A stretch of DNA of 64,000 nt, from the NCBI RefSeq assembly GCF_030269125.1, contig NZ_BSSM01000001.1, positions 248,001 through 312,000 on the forward strand, written 5' to 3'. The notes under the pieces are model-generated. The model ran no database searches and had not been told where the DNA came from. It saw only the letters and a list, made by a program, of their open reading frames with translations. Shown here in pieces: positions 54,701 to 61,946 of the stretch (positions are counted from its first letter, which is position 1; every line of letters begins with the position of its first letter). A program made the position numbers and the translations under genes. This DNA is from Streptomyces hygroscopicus subsp. hygroscopicus. Its GTDB lineage: Bacteria > Actinomycetota > Actinomycetes > Streptomycetales > Streptomycetaceae.

Positions 54701-56157
54701 ACGCCCATTTCTTCGACCTCGGCGGCCACTCGCTCAGCGCCATGCGGCTGGTCAACCGGGTCCGCGAGGAGTGGGGCGACGACTACCCGATGGCCCTCTT
54801 CTACCAGGAGCCCACCCTCGGCGCGATGGCGGCCCGCCTCGCCGGCAGCGGTGCCGCCCCCGCCCTGCGGGAGGGCCCGGCCACCGAGACGCAGGCCCGG
54901 TTCGCCGAACTGCACGCCGTCCACGACCGGCCCCAGGTGTTCAACGTCGGCCTGCGCGTCACCCTCCGGGGGCCGCTCGACGAGGACGCCCTGCGCCGCG
55001 CCCTGGACGGGCTGGTGGAGCGTCACGAGGCGTTGCGCACCCGGCTGGTGCGCGACGGGGACGGCGCCTGGCGGCAGGAGGTGCTCGCCCCGCGTCCGGT
55101 GGACTTCCCGGTGGAGGACCTGACCGGCCTGTCCGGTCCGGACCGCGAGGCCGCGCTGGGCCGGGCGGCCGAGCGGGCCGCCGAGACGCCGCTGGACCCG
55201 TCCACCGGTGAGGTGCTGTCCGCGAGGCTGGTGCGCACCGGGGAACAGGAGCGGACGCTGCTGCTGGTGCTGCACCACTGCGCCTGCGACGGGTGGTCGG
55301 TGAGTCTGCTGCTGCGCGAACTCGCCGTCTTCTACCGGGCCTTCGTGGACGGCACGGACCACGGGCTGCCGCCGGCCCCCCAGCAGATCGAACACGCCCA
55401 CCGCGAGGCCGAACGGGACGCCGCCACCTTCGGGCGCCGTCTCGATTACTGGCTGCGGGAGTTGGAGGGGGCCGACTTCTCGGCGACCGTGCCACCGGAC
55501 CGGCGGCGCCCCGAGGCCCTGAGCGGGCGGGGCGGCGTGGTGACGTTCACGGTGCCGGCCGAGGTGCGGGCCGACGTGCAGCGGCTGGCCGCGCGGCGCG
55601 GCACGACCCCGTTCGCGGTGACGGCGGCCGCCCTGGGCCGCACGATCGCCGGGGAGACCGGCGCCGCCGACGTCCTGCTGAACGTCTCCTACGCCAACCG
55701 GCAGAGCAGTGCCGACGAGGCACTGGTGGCCTGCACGGTCACCGGGTTCACCCTCCGGGTGAGGAACGCGGCCGCCGGCCCCTTCGCCGACCTGGTGGAC
55801 CGGGTGTCCCTCACGGCGCTGCGGGGCATGGACCACGCCTTGCCGGCCCGCCGCGTCGCGCCCGCGATGCGCGAGCGCACCGGGGCGGAGATGCCCGCCA
55901 TGCTGCCCCTCGGGTTCGCCTACCAGAGCTCGCTGGACACCGGACTGGCCCTGCCCGGGATCACCGCGTCCGTGGAGGACCTGGCACCGGCCGCGGCCCG
56001 TTCCGAGCTCATCGTCGTCCTCATCCCGACGGGGGATGTGCTGGAGGGGGCCGTGGAGTACTCCTCGGATCTCTGGAACCGGGAGACGATCGAGTCCTGG
56101 ACCGACCAGTACATCGGGGTCCTGCGCAAGGCGGTGAGGGAGGCACTGGACGGCTGA
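48724..56157 (+). CDS. Aminotransferase-LLM-C-A-PCP-C hybrid NRPS
   Basis: 2477 aa, GTG start overlapping the PKS stop. A short N-terminal docking helix (1-35); class III PLP aminotransferase (about 80-515), glutamate-semialdehyde aminomutase-like, with Lys345 in YGKLIGGG; Ala/Pro linker; luciferase-like flavin monooxygenase (about 603-950; WMPERHFNSFGGLFPNP, VASGWNANDFVF); condensation domain (from about 963, HHLVVDA near 1090); A domain (YTSGSTGVPKG near 1568, FDGSLLE with Asp); PCP (LGGHSLSA near 2001); and a terminal condensation domain (about 2045-2477) with intact HHCACDG. Aminotransferase plus LLM after KS-AT-ACP makes alpha-hydroxy-beta-amino acids in microginin and puwainaphycin synthesis. 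The C-A-PCP part adds one amino acid; the last C domain has no partner in the operon and may release the product with an amine or amino acid. Confidence 0.92.
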   Translation: MSDLDGLTASLDRDLAAMTDLAGRIAGQLGTPASAPAAPEAPSTPPAEVHGPRVTVAPGSGMVRDASPRSQRAHLDDLVRRFTAKTPTSKSIAARHRRVLADSRAVVGFRRATKEMLYPLAGSSASGSRLEDVDGNSYVDITMGFGVLLFGHEPDFVREAVREHLARGIRLGPRSTETGEAAELLAEMTGMERVAFANSGTEANAAAIRLARAATGRDRVVTFKGAYHGHADNVLGRPSGEGTVPVSRGIPQSAVADLTVLTYGSEEALEAIERDASRIAAVVVEPVQSRHPALQPVEFVRRLRELTSRHGIVLLFDEMLTGFRPAPRGAQELYGVVPDLATYGKLIGGGFPIGAIAGRADILDGVDGGYWEYGDDSTPPADTTFFGGTYLQHPVSMTAARAVLGHLKEHSPTLQERLNARTAALGTELNAFFEEEEFPLRVRWFGSQFRFEHRADMELLYHHLLLRGVYVWEWRNFFLSTAHTDEDVAFVADAVRDSLRELRAAGFFPTGRPTAAGPAHRATASVPGTASAPTAHRSSATPPAADPAPAPAPAPATPPAPAPAPHSEPPSTAAPVPALAAPRSGSGTGAETASAPSRRGKVRRTTPDFSLYFFGDYPRSGDDDREGRYELLVEAARFADEHGFHALWMPERHFNSFGGLFPNPAVLAAALSRETRRVRLNAGSVVLPLHDPIRVAEEWSMVDNLSGGRVGLGVASGWNANDFVFFPERFGRHKEEMYRQVDEVRRFWRGEPLLRTTGDGDREVRLFPRPVQDAPPMYTAVVGNPASYEQAARHDLGIVTNLMTQSVEQLAENIARYRDAREQHGLDPDAGRVAVLLHTYLGESHDTARAEAFEPMARYMRASLSLFNGVTNSLGHQVDLSTFSDADLDTLFRQAYGRYCDQRSLIGTAESVQPVVDAVAAAGADEIVALVDFGVPSGLLRSGLPHLDALRRRTRQRAASTEAPLSPGQERIWFHENLLPGRTAYNEVKAVRLDGPLDTAALREALRALVARHASLRTVFGEFGGEPRQVVREAGELDFAVVDGGDDGDAAVARVLAEESARRHDLAEGPLFVTRLVRTGPDRHVLVLSFHHLVVDAASATVLSGDLSALYKAARDRTEAELAPLTWSYAEHAADRRAAGDGPSAAADLAHWRNVLGGPLPVLELPTDRPRPPVMTSNGRAVFRTLDAGLSRRLRELSRANRSTLFMTLLAGYAAMLHRVTGQEDIVVGTPVSDRPEHAEGLVGFFVNTLALRFDLSGDPSFRTLLRRVRSVALDAYDHAGVPFETVVRELSPERRTDRTPVFQVLAEFQPAEPFRFDLPGIAATPLDTGPDKALTDLTVYFTDQPQGIRCHLEYNSDLFDPETVDGFFTVLDDLLTAAVDAPDTPLSAAVPTAADGDPVPESWEHGPERPVDATTLHAWVARRAEERPDAPAVLDRGSVLTYRELDERARRLAAALREQDALADDPAAVVAVRLPRSADLVVAALAVLRTGRAYVPLDPSLGAARAAQVIAECGARAVVCRPEAAAELGLPTTVAVVPPDAGPTGPVDATVSAVPQAPDGASPCCVLYTSGSTGVPKGVVLTHQGLVDLCQWHHRRFGLRETDRSALVSSQSFDGSLLELWPALTAGASVAVADDEVRRDPRDLARWYAARRVTVSFLPTALGEQVLRLPAEDQPPLRVLMLGGEALRARPRPEAAYETVNIYGPTETTVLCTSDTVTPDGEGPIPIGRPIDNVRLRVVDDADKPVPVGAVGELLVGGPGLALGYRGLPVLTAERFTADPVGGDPAGDRFYRTGDLVRWTPLGRLEFVGRRDDQVKIRGFRVEPEEAARALNELTGVARAVVLGLRRDNGEAYLAAYVEPDRALGDDRAEREAFAGRLTAELAARLPDHLVPRAWRIVPVLPLTGTGKLDRDALPAPDLITPAARPASPAEPVKATEPVNAVENGTTGCHGEHGTTQSARPSGTGKRGRIERRLWDLWAQEFGLAPEQLGTDAHFFDLGGHSLSAMRLVNRVREEWGDDYPMALFYQEPTLGAMAARLAGSGAAPALREGPATETQARFAELHAVHDRPQVFNVGLRVTLRGPLDEDALRRALDGLVERHEALRTRLVRDGDGAWRQEVLAPRPVDFPVEDLTGLSGPDREAALGRAAERAAETPLDPSTGEVLSARLVRTGEQERTLLLVLHHCACDGWSVSLLLRELAVFYRAFVDGTDHGLPPAPQQIEHAHREAERDAATFGRRLDYWLRELEGADFSATVPPDRRRPEALSGRGGVVTFTVPAEVRADVQRLAARRGTTPFAVTAAALGRTIAGETGAADVLLNVSYANRQSSADEALVACTVTGFTLRVRNAAAGPFADLVDRVSLTALRGMDHALPARRVAPAMRERTGAEMPAMLPLGFAYQSSLDTGLALPGITASVEDLAPAAARSELIVVLIPTGDVLEGAVEYSSDLWNRETIESWTDQYIGVLRKAVREALDG

Positions 56158-56179
56158 CGCCGCGCGGGGTCGGCTACGT

Positions 56180-56213
56180 GGGGTGAGTTCCGCGCCGGCG
56201 CGGAACTCACCCC
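56180..56213 (+). terminator. Terminator hairpin 1 after PKS/NRPS operon
   Basis: GGGGTGAGTTCCGCG (56180-56194) and CGCGGAACTCACCCC (56199-56213) form a perfect 15-bp stem with loop CCGG, 23 nt after the last stop codon. Confidence 0.85.
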
Positions 56214-56260
56214 CCGCGCGCAACGGGCCGCCCCGGCGTCGTCGCCGACGACGCACACGA

Positions 56261-56296
56261 GACGAGGACCCCGACCGTCGGGTCGGGGTCCTCGTC
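56261..56296 (+). terminator. Terminator hairpin 2 after PKS/NRPS operon
   Basis: GACGAGGACCCCGACC (56261-56276) and GGTCGGGGTCCTCGTC (56281-56296) form a perfect 16-bp stem with loop GTCG. It is 48 bp after the first hairpin; the pair marks a firm transcript boundary. Confidence 0.85.
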
Positions 56297-56628
56297 AGCG
56301 TATCGTCGGTGGTTGTGTCCGAGGGGGGAGTCACCGGATCACGGCAACCGTCCTGTACCACGTGGCCCATGCCGACGGAACCCTCGACGACCTGATCCGG
56401 TTGCTACTGCATCCGATCCCCAGGGGGACCGCGTGCCCGGCACAACGAGCTCCCGGATCGTCATGCACATGAGGTGTTCGAGGGGCTGCGCGATCGGATC
56501 GGATGACGCCTGGGCCGGGTAACCGGAGTGGCTCCCAAGCATGTGCGTAAACTCAGTCAAAGAACGCGCCCTCAATGCAGGTGATCACGGATCCATGGGC
56601 GCTAGGCTGCCGAGCTCCGGAGGAAATC
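56297..56628 (+). other. Intergenic region with possible gene relic
   Basis: No complete gene. The frame ending in TGA at 56504-56506 reads ARHNELPDRHAHEVFEGL before its end, which looks protein-like, but no start or upstream coding sequence supports it; it may be the tail of a decayed gene. The 3' part must hold the methylase promoter; no clear box was found. Overall base composition here is less extreme than in the flanking biosynthetic cluster. Confidence 0.3.
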
Positions 56629-58659
56629 ATGTCCGCAACCGCAGGGCCACCCCCGGTTGTTGTCGTCACCCTTGCGGAGATCGCCCGCATCGCGGGAGTC
56701 GGACGCGCCGCCGTCAGCAACTGGCGTCGACGGTACGACAGCTTCCCCTCTCCTGTCGGCGGCACCGACACAAGTCCGCAGTTCTCCCTTCCCCAAGTCG
56801 AGGAGTGGCTCAGGCGGGAGAACAAACTCAAGACGGCGCCGAACCCGCTCGACCGGCTCTGGCCGGAATACGAGTCCCTGGGGGACCGAGAAACGACAGG
56901 CCTGCTGGTGGCCCAGGTGGGACTCCGGCAGAGCGGTGTCACGACAGGCGAGCCGGCGGCGGGGCCGCTCCTTGATCAGCGTCAGAACCGCCTCTTGGAG
57001 CGCACTCTCGAACTGGCTGATCCGGACGAGGAGCAAAGGCCCTTCGACTTCCTTCTGGAGCGGTGGCTCCGTACGCACGTACGGCAGATCACGACGACTC
57101 CCGTGCAGCTGGCTGGGCTCATGGCGCAAGCCGCAGCCATGAACCACCCAGGCCCTGTACGGACCGTGCTGGATCCGGCCTGCGGGGCGGGGACGTTGCT
57201 CGTCGCAGCCGGCCGGCAGTGGGGTGCTGACCGTGCTGCGGGATTGCGTTTCCTGGGCCAGGACAGCGACGCGGTTCTGGTGGAGCTGGCCAAGGCGCGC
57301 CTCGCGGTCGGCGGGTTCACCGAGCGTGACCTGTCCAACGTATCGTTGGCAGCGGGTGACACGCTGCGGGCCGATGCCCATTCCGGAGCGCAGGTCGACG
57401 TGCTTCTTTCCGACCCACCGTCGAACGAGCGTGACTGGGGCCACGCGGAACTCGCCACAGACCCGCGCTGGGTCTATGGGCAGCCTCCGCGCACCGAGCC
57501 GGAACTCGCCTGGGTTCAGCATGCCGCGGCAGCTCTGGCTCCTGGCGGCGTCGCGGTTCTCATGCTGCCGCCCGCTGTGGCGGCGCGCCGCGCGGGCCGC
57601 CGGATCCGGGCCGGTCTCCTGCGGTCCGGCGTGCTCCGGACCGTGATCGCCCTGCCTCCCGGTGCCGCCCCGCCCTATGGTGTCGGACTGCATCTGTGGA
57701 TCCTGTGCGCGGACGGTGCTCTCGGCCGGGGCGGAGCGGACGGCGCAGAGCTCACCTTCGTGGACACCACACACGCTGCTCGTCCCGTGACCGCCGACAG
57801 GGGCGGCGTTGACTGGTCCGCCGTGACGGAGCAGATAGTGGGGGTCCTCGGCGGCACAAGCACGCTGGGCAGCGTCTCGGTGCCCGTGGTCGACCTGCTG
57901 GACGACCAGGTGGACCTCACGCCTGCACGGCGTGTTCCGAGGACGCGGGCCGCCACCATCGTCGACATCAGGCGCCTCTGGACGCGGTTCGACGCGCACA
58001 TGAGGGAACTGCGCGATGCCACCGACGCCCTGTCCGCACTCGTACCCGCGGACGGCGGCGAGACGGTTCCGCTCATCAGCGTCGGCGAGCTCGAACAAGC
58101 CGGAGCCCTGGAGATCCGGACCGGGCAGGGCTTGCCCGAGTCACTGGTGCGCCGCGGGGAACGCCAGGAGGACGAGGCGCGCGTCCTCACGGGTGCTCCG
58201 CTGTCCGGGCAGGCGCAACTGTGGCTTCCGGCGGCGGTGGTCGCGGCGGGCGAGCGGGATGGATCGCTCACGGTCACAGCGTCCCAGGACGTCATCGTCT
58301 CAGTGCTGGCCCGGGCCTTCGACGTACGGGTGGACACCGACGCCCCGTCCGTCCTGGGGCCCCAGCTCGCGGCGCTCAGGGCCAATCCCGCGGTCCTCGA
58401 CCCATGGTTCCTGTCCGGCTGCTTGCGTGCCCCGGCCAATGTGCACAGGGCCGGCACGCACGCGTCCACCACGTCACGCATCGACGTACGGCGTCTGCAC
58501 ATTCCAAGGCTCTCACTGGAGGAACAGCGGCGGTACGGGGAGATCCACCGGAAGATCACCGCCTTCGAACGCGAGATGACCGATATGAAGAGCGTGGGCG
58601 GCGAGTTGAGCCGGGCGCTGGGGGACTTGCTTGCCGCTGGGCATCTTCCCCGGAGCTAG
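56629..58659 (+). CDS. HTH-containing N6-adenine DNA methylase (HsdM/S-like)
   Basis: 676 aa. An N-terminal MerR/AlpA-like helix-turn-helix (about 11-62: TLAEIARIAGVGRAAVSNWRR, then FSLPQVEEWL); a gamma-class N6-adenine methyltransferase core (about 185-400) with SAM motif VLDPACGAGTLLV; catalytic motif IV reads SDPPS instead of the usual NPPY/F; and a C-terminal part resembling a specificity subunit (LHIPRLSLEEQRRYGEIHRKI plus a terminal helix). GGAGG lies 6 nt before ATG 56629; an earlier ATG at 56575 lacks this. Methyltransferase, recognition and HTH functions in one chain suggest a single-protein modification component of a defence locus. Motif IV should be checked for activity. Confidence 0.85.
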   Translation: MSATAGPPPVVVVTLAEIARIAGVGRAAVSNWRRRYDSFPSPVGGTDTSPQFSLPQVEEWLRRENKLKTAPNPLDRLWPEYESLGDRETTGLLVAQVGLRQSGVTTGEPAAGPLLDQRQNRLLERTLELADPDEEQRPFDFLLERWLRTHVRQITTTPVQLAGLMAQAAAMNHPGPVRTVLDPACGAGTLLVAAGRQWGADRAAGLRFLGQDSDAVLVELAKARLAVGGFTERDLSNVSLAAGDTLRADAHSGAQVDVLLSDPPSNERDWGHAELATDPRWVYGQPPRTEPELAWVQHAAAALAPGGVAVLMLPPAVAARRAGRRIRAGLLRSGVLRTVIALPPGAAPPYGVGLHLWILCADGALGRGGADGAELTFVDTTHAARPVTADRGGVDWSAVTEQIVGVLGGTSTLGSVSVPVVDLLDDQVDLTPARRVPRTRAATIVDIRRLWTRFDAHMRELRDATDALSALVPADGGETVPLISVGELEQAGALEIRTGQGLPESLVRRGERQEDEARVLTGAPLSGQAQLWLPAAVVAAGERDGSLTVTASQDVIVSVLARAFDVRVDTDAPSVLGPQLAALRANPAVLDPWFLSGCLRAPANVHRAGTHASTTSRIDVRRLHIPRLSLEEQRRYGEIHRKITAFEREMTDMKSVGGELSRALGDLLAAGHLPRS

Positions 58660-58664
58660 TCCGG

Positions 58665-60152
58665 CTACAGCTCGGAAAGCCGGACGAGGAGGTCCGTCAC
58701 CTCCGCTTGGTAACCGGATTCCGCCAGCTCGAAGGCGACCTCGCGACAGCGGCTCGTCAGCCGGCCGGAATCCGGTACGGCGACGAGCGGCAGGCTGTGC
58801 ACCACTGCGCGCCAGCCGCTGAACGCCCCGGCGAAGTCCCCCTCGGGCATCAGGCACTCGGCGATCCCGAGGCGGGCCTCCAGCACGAAAGGATCCGAGG
58901 GGTCTCCGTTCCCGGCCACGTGCTGGTACTGCTCCTTCGCCTCACCCGTACGACCATCCAGTCGAGCGGCATCGGCACACACCAGCCGCCCCTGCAGGAC
59001 GATCGGCTCGCGGGCCCCCCAGTCCGCCACCGCCTTGGGCAGCAGGTCGTTGAGCTCGGCACAGCGGGCACCAGGACCGTCGGCGAGCAGTTCCGCCCGG
59101 GCCTGGGCGATCCGTCCCGCGAACTGGTTGCGCCCCAGCCACCCGCCACGACGGCGGAGCGGACGCCGCGCTACGGCACGGGGTGTGGGTCGCGCATCCG
59201 GCGGGCCGGCCACCGCACTCTCCCGCAGGCGATAGCGTGCGGTCGGGTCCGGAGCCAGTTCCGGATCCGGGGCCGGGTCGCCTGGCTTCGGCAGGAAGTC
59301 ACGCAGGACGTCCAGCACCTCGTCGATGGTGTCGGGACGGTCCGCCGGGGCCTTGGCGAGGAGGTCCCAGACCAGGTCGTCCAGTTCCTCGGGAATGCCG
59401 ACGTTGATGCTCCGCAGGCGCGGCGGCAGGTCCTCGAGGTGCTGGGTGCTCTTGTTCCGATCCGGCTTGTCCTCGAATGGCCTTTCACCGGCGAGGAGTT
59501 CAAAGAGCACGCAGCCGAACGCGTAGAGGTCCACCGAGGCGGAGATGTCCTGCTGGCCCCGCAACTGCTCCGGGGCCATGTACCCGGCACTGCCCGGAGT
59601 TTCACCCAGCGCGGTGTAGCGGGTTGCGTCGGGGTCGGTGAGGTGAGCGATGCCGAAGTCCAGCAGCTTCACCGCTCCGTCCGCGAAGGCGATGACCACG
59701 TTGCCCGGTTTCAGGTCGCGGTGCACCACGCCGTTCTCGTGCGCGTGCCCCAGGGCTTCGGCGACCTGGACGGCGACAGCGACAGCGGCGTCGAACGGGA
59801 ACGGCCGGCGCGTGTCCAGGAATTCGCGCAGGCTGATCCCCTGGACGTACTCCATGACGAGGTAGGGCTCCTCGCCCAGGTAGCCGCGGTGCAACAGACG
59901 CGGGATCCCGGGGTGCTTCAGCACCTCGAGGATCGCGCCCTCGCGTTCGAACCGTTTGAGCAGCTCGACCCGGTGTCGCGCGCGCTCCGCAGGAGTGAAT
60001 CGGCCCTGCGTGTAAGCGTCGAGCCGCAGCACCTTGACGGCGACCGACTGCCCGGTCACCAGATCGGTGGCCGTCCAGATGGTGCCCATGCCGCCTTGGT
60101 CGAGCGCTTCCTCGACTCGGTAGCGGCCGTCGAGGACTTCCCCGGCTTCCAC
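58665..60152 (-). CDS. Soluble Hanks-type Ser/Thr protein kinase
   Basis: 495 aa, GTG start. Kinase domain at about 10-285: Gly-rich DQGGMGTIW, Lys in AVKVL, catalytic HRDLKPGNV, DFGIAHL and APEQLRG. After a Pro-rich linker the C-terminal 170 residues are helical and TPR-like (LLADGPGARCAELNDLL, EAKEQYQHVAG, AECLMPEGDFAGAFSGW). It lacks a membrane helix and PASTA repeats, unlike growth-control PknB. It is convergent with the methylase (5 bp apart) and divergent from the nuclease gene. Kinases of this build are common in phage-defence loci such as Pgl/BREX; a defence role here is inference. Confidence 0.9.
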   Translation of the reverse strand: MEAGEVLDGRYRVEEALDQGGMGTIWTATDLVTGQSVAVKVLRLDAYTQGRFTPAERARHRVELLKRFEREGAILEVLKHPGIPRLLHRGYLGEEPYLVMEYVQGISLREFLDTRRPFPFDAAVAVAVQVAEALGHAHENGVVHRDLKPGNVVIAFADGAVKLLDFGIAHLTDPDATRYTALGETPGSAGYMAPEQLRGQQDISASVDLYAFGCVLFELLAGERPFEDKPDRNKSTQHLEDLPPRLRSINVGIPEELDDLVWDLLAKAPADRPDTIDEVLDVLRDFLPKPGDPAPDPELAPDPTARYRLRESAVAGPPDARPTPRAVARRPLRRRGGWLGRNQFAGRIAQARAELLADGPGARCAELNDLLPKAVADWGAREPIVLQGRLVCADAARLDGRTGEAKEQYQHVAGNGDPSDPFVLEARLGIAECLMPEGDFAGAFSGWRAVVHSLPLVAVPDSGRLTSRCREVAFELAESGYQAEVTDLLVRLSEL

Positions 60153-60302
60153 GCCTCACCCCCGGCTTTTCATGACACGGTGTCAGCCACACTGTAGCGG
60201 TTCACGGATCACATGGAGCGAATCGCTTGACTTAGTTCACAGGAATACGCTTCCCTGGGTGTGTTGGCGCTCTCGTACCACCACACCCGTAAGGGGTGCA
60301 TC

Positions 60303-61946
60303 GTGCCGCTCCACCTGCCTCCGCCCGGAACGAACGGAGACATCCGACTCATCCGCACCTCGCTGCCACTGCTGCGCGAGGACCCTCAGGACTGCCCGCG
60401 CGGCAACGCCCTGCGCGCCAGGGCGTTGCTCGCCCAGGTTCCGCCGCGCCGACGGGGGAAGCCCGTCGAGGACTTCGCCCTCGGTCCGGTCATGAGCGTC
60501 CTGGACGCGGTCGAGCACGAGGGAGAGGACGCCGACAGCGCCTTGACGCGGCTTCTGAAGCATCAGAAGTACCACGCCGGGCACGTAAGTTGGACAGAAT
60601 CAGCCGTTCGGTCCTACCTGCTGGCGCGCGCGGAGCGCGAAGCGCAGCGGCGCGCGCTCGGGCGTCCGCCGACCCTGCCGGTCCGCGCCCAGTGGACAGC
60701 CATCACCGAGAGCGAGGTACCGGACGCCCGCGGGGCGATCCGCTACGAGCGCACGGCGTGGGGACGACGGTACGCGTCCGCCGACGGGTCGGAGCGCGAG
60801 ATGTGGCTGATGTCCGTGAATTCCGTCAAGGGGGACCGGCCGCCCGCCGAGATCGCGGAGGCGGCGGCCGTGGCAGCGACGGGCATCCCCTCCCGGTCGG
60901 CCTTCCGGGACATCTTCCGTCCCGCCGCCGGCAGCACCGTGCGCCCGAGGCGGGTCCGGATCATCGGCATCGGCTGCGGCAGCGGCGATCACGACGTGCT
61001 GGCCGACTGGGGTGCCGACGAGGCCGAGCGGCGGTTCACCGAGGACGCCAAGCCCGTGCTGCGCCGGGTGATCGAGGACGACCGGCTCAATCCCGGTTCC
61101 AGCTGCACGCGCTGCGAAGGTCTGGCTGCCTGCGAGCAGCCGCCCCGGGCCCCCGGCGTTCTCGGAGTCCCCGGGCCGCGCCGCCCCCGCGCCCGCCGCT
61201 CCGTGTCCGCGAGCGACCTGCGCGTCCATGCGTCCTGTCCGGCGCAGTTCCACCTCACCCGCGTACTGCACCTGAAGTCCGGGGACCCGGAGAGCGAGCC
61301 GATCCGCAGGGGACGCGCGGTCGACGAGTGGCTCAACATCCGTCACGAGAACGGATGCTGCCGCACGGCCCCCCTCCCGGACGCCCTTCCCGGCCTCTCC
61401 CCCGCCGAACTGCCGACCGCCCTCGCCCTACTCGCCGAGCACCAGCGGGCCTGCCCTCTCGACGGCCTGCTGTCCGACCAGGCCGTACGGGTGCAGCCGC
61501 GCCTGACTGCGTACGACCCCGAACTGGACGTCGTCCTGATCGCCGACCCCGACCTCCTCTACACCCGCTCCGGAGGCTGGATCTGGCACGAGACGAAGAC
61601 GGCTGCAAAGCCTCCCTGGCAGGGGCGCGCGTTGATGGAGACGTACCCGCAGCTCGCCTTCGCGGTGCTGATGATGTCCGCCGGAGTACCCGGTGGTGAT
61701 CCGCGCCGGTCGCTGATCGAGCTGGAGGTGCTGTACCTGGACGCGAAGGGCACCGGGAAGTCGCGCTGCGAGGAGATCGATCCCGGTGATCCGGACACCC
61801 TGGCCGAAGCACGCCGCATCATCGCCGGGCTCGCCGGCCCCTGGGCGGTGGACGAGACCTACGCGCCGACGCCCGGCGGTCACTGCGGCGGCTGCGACAT
61901 GATCACCCACTGTGCGGCCGGCCGCGCGCGTCTGGAGGCACGGTGA
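60303..61946 (+). CDS. RecB-family PD-(D/E)XK nuclease with Cys clusters
   Basis: 547 aa. The C-terminal half matches Cas4/AddB-type nucleases: SASDLRVHASCPAQFHLTRV entry helix, RRGRAVDEWL, acidic LIADPDLLY and HETKTA (the D and ExK of the active site), then CGGCDMITHC, which with the Cys of CPAQF could ligate an iron-sulphur cluster. The N-terminal half ends in a second CTRCEGLAAC cluster, suggesting an old duplication. GTG 60303 was chosen for AAGGGG 6 nt upstream. The stop overlaps the next start (4 bp), so it is coupled to the endonuclease-like gene. Likely DNA-processing effector of the island. Confidence 0.8.
   Translation: MPLHLPPPGTNGDIRLIRTSLPLLREDPQDCPRGNALRARALLAQVPPRRRGKPVEDFALGPVMSVLDAVEHEGEDADSALTRLLKHQKYHAGHVSWTESAVRSYLLARAEREAQRRALGRPPTLPVRAQWTAITESEVPDARGAIRYERTAWGRRYASADGSEREMWLMSVNSVKGDRPPAEIAEAAAVAATGIPSRSAFRDIFRPAAGSTVRPRRVRIIGIGCGSGDHDVLADWGADEAERRFTEDAKPVLRRVIEDDRLNPGSSCTRCEGLAACEQPPRAPGVLGVPGPRRPRARRSVSASDLRVHASCPAQFHLTRVLHLKSGDPESEPIRRGRAVDEWLNIRHENGCCRTAPLPDALPGLSPAELPTALALLAEHQRACPLDGLLSDQAVRVQPRLTAYDPELDVVLIADPDLLYTRSGGWIWHETKTAAKPPWQGRALMETYPQLAFAVLMMSAGVPGGDPRRSLIELEVLYLDAKGTGKSRCEEIDPGDPDTLAEARRIIAGLAGPWAVDETYAPTPGGHCGGCDMITHCAAGRARLEAR

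Noticed and set aside
50581-56370. Long open frame antisense to the aminotransferase-NRPS hybrid, and similar ones at 3047-7903 and 18282-22844
   Set aside because: Same GC-bias artefact; no domain motifs, and the opposite strand has complete catalytic motifs throughout.
56517-56522. GTAAC half-site before the methylase as a sixth copy of the activator motif
   Set aside because: No second half-site at 11-bp spacing and no -10 box at the required distance; it is also far from the NRPS cluster.
60227-60251. TTGACT/TACGCT as promoter of the nuclease gene
   Set aside because: The spacer is only 13 bp, too short for a normal housekeeping promoter.
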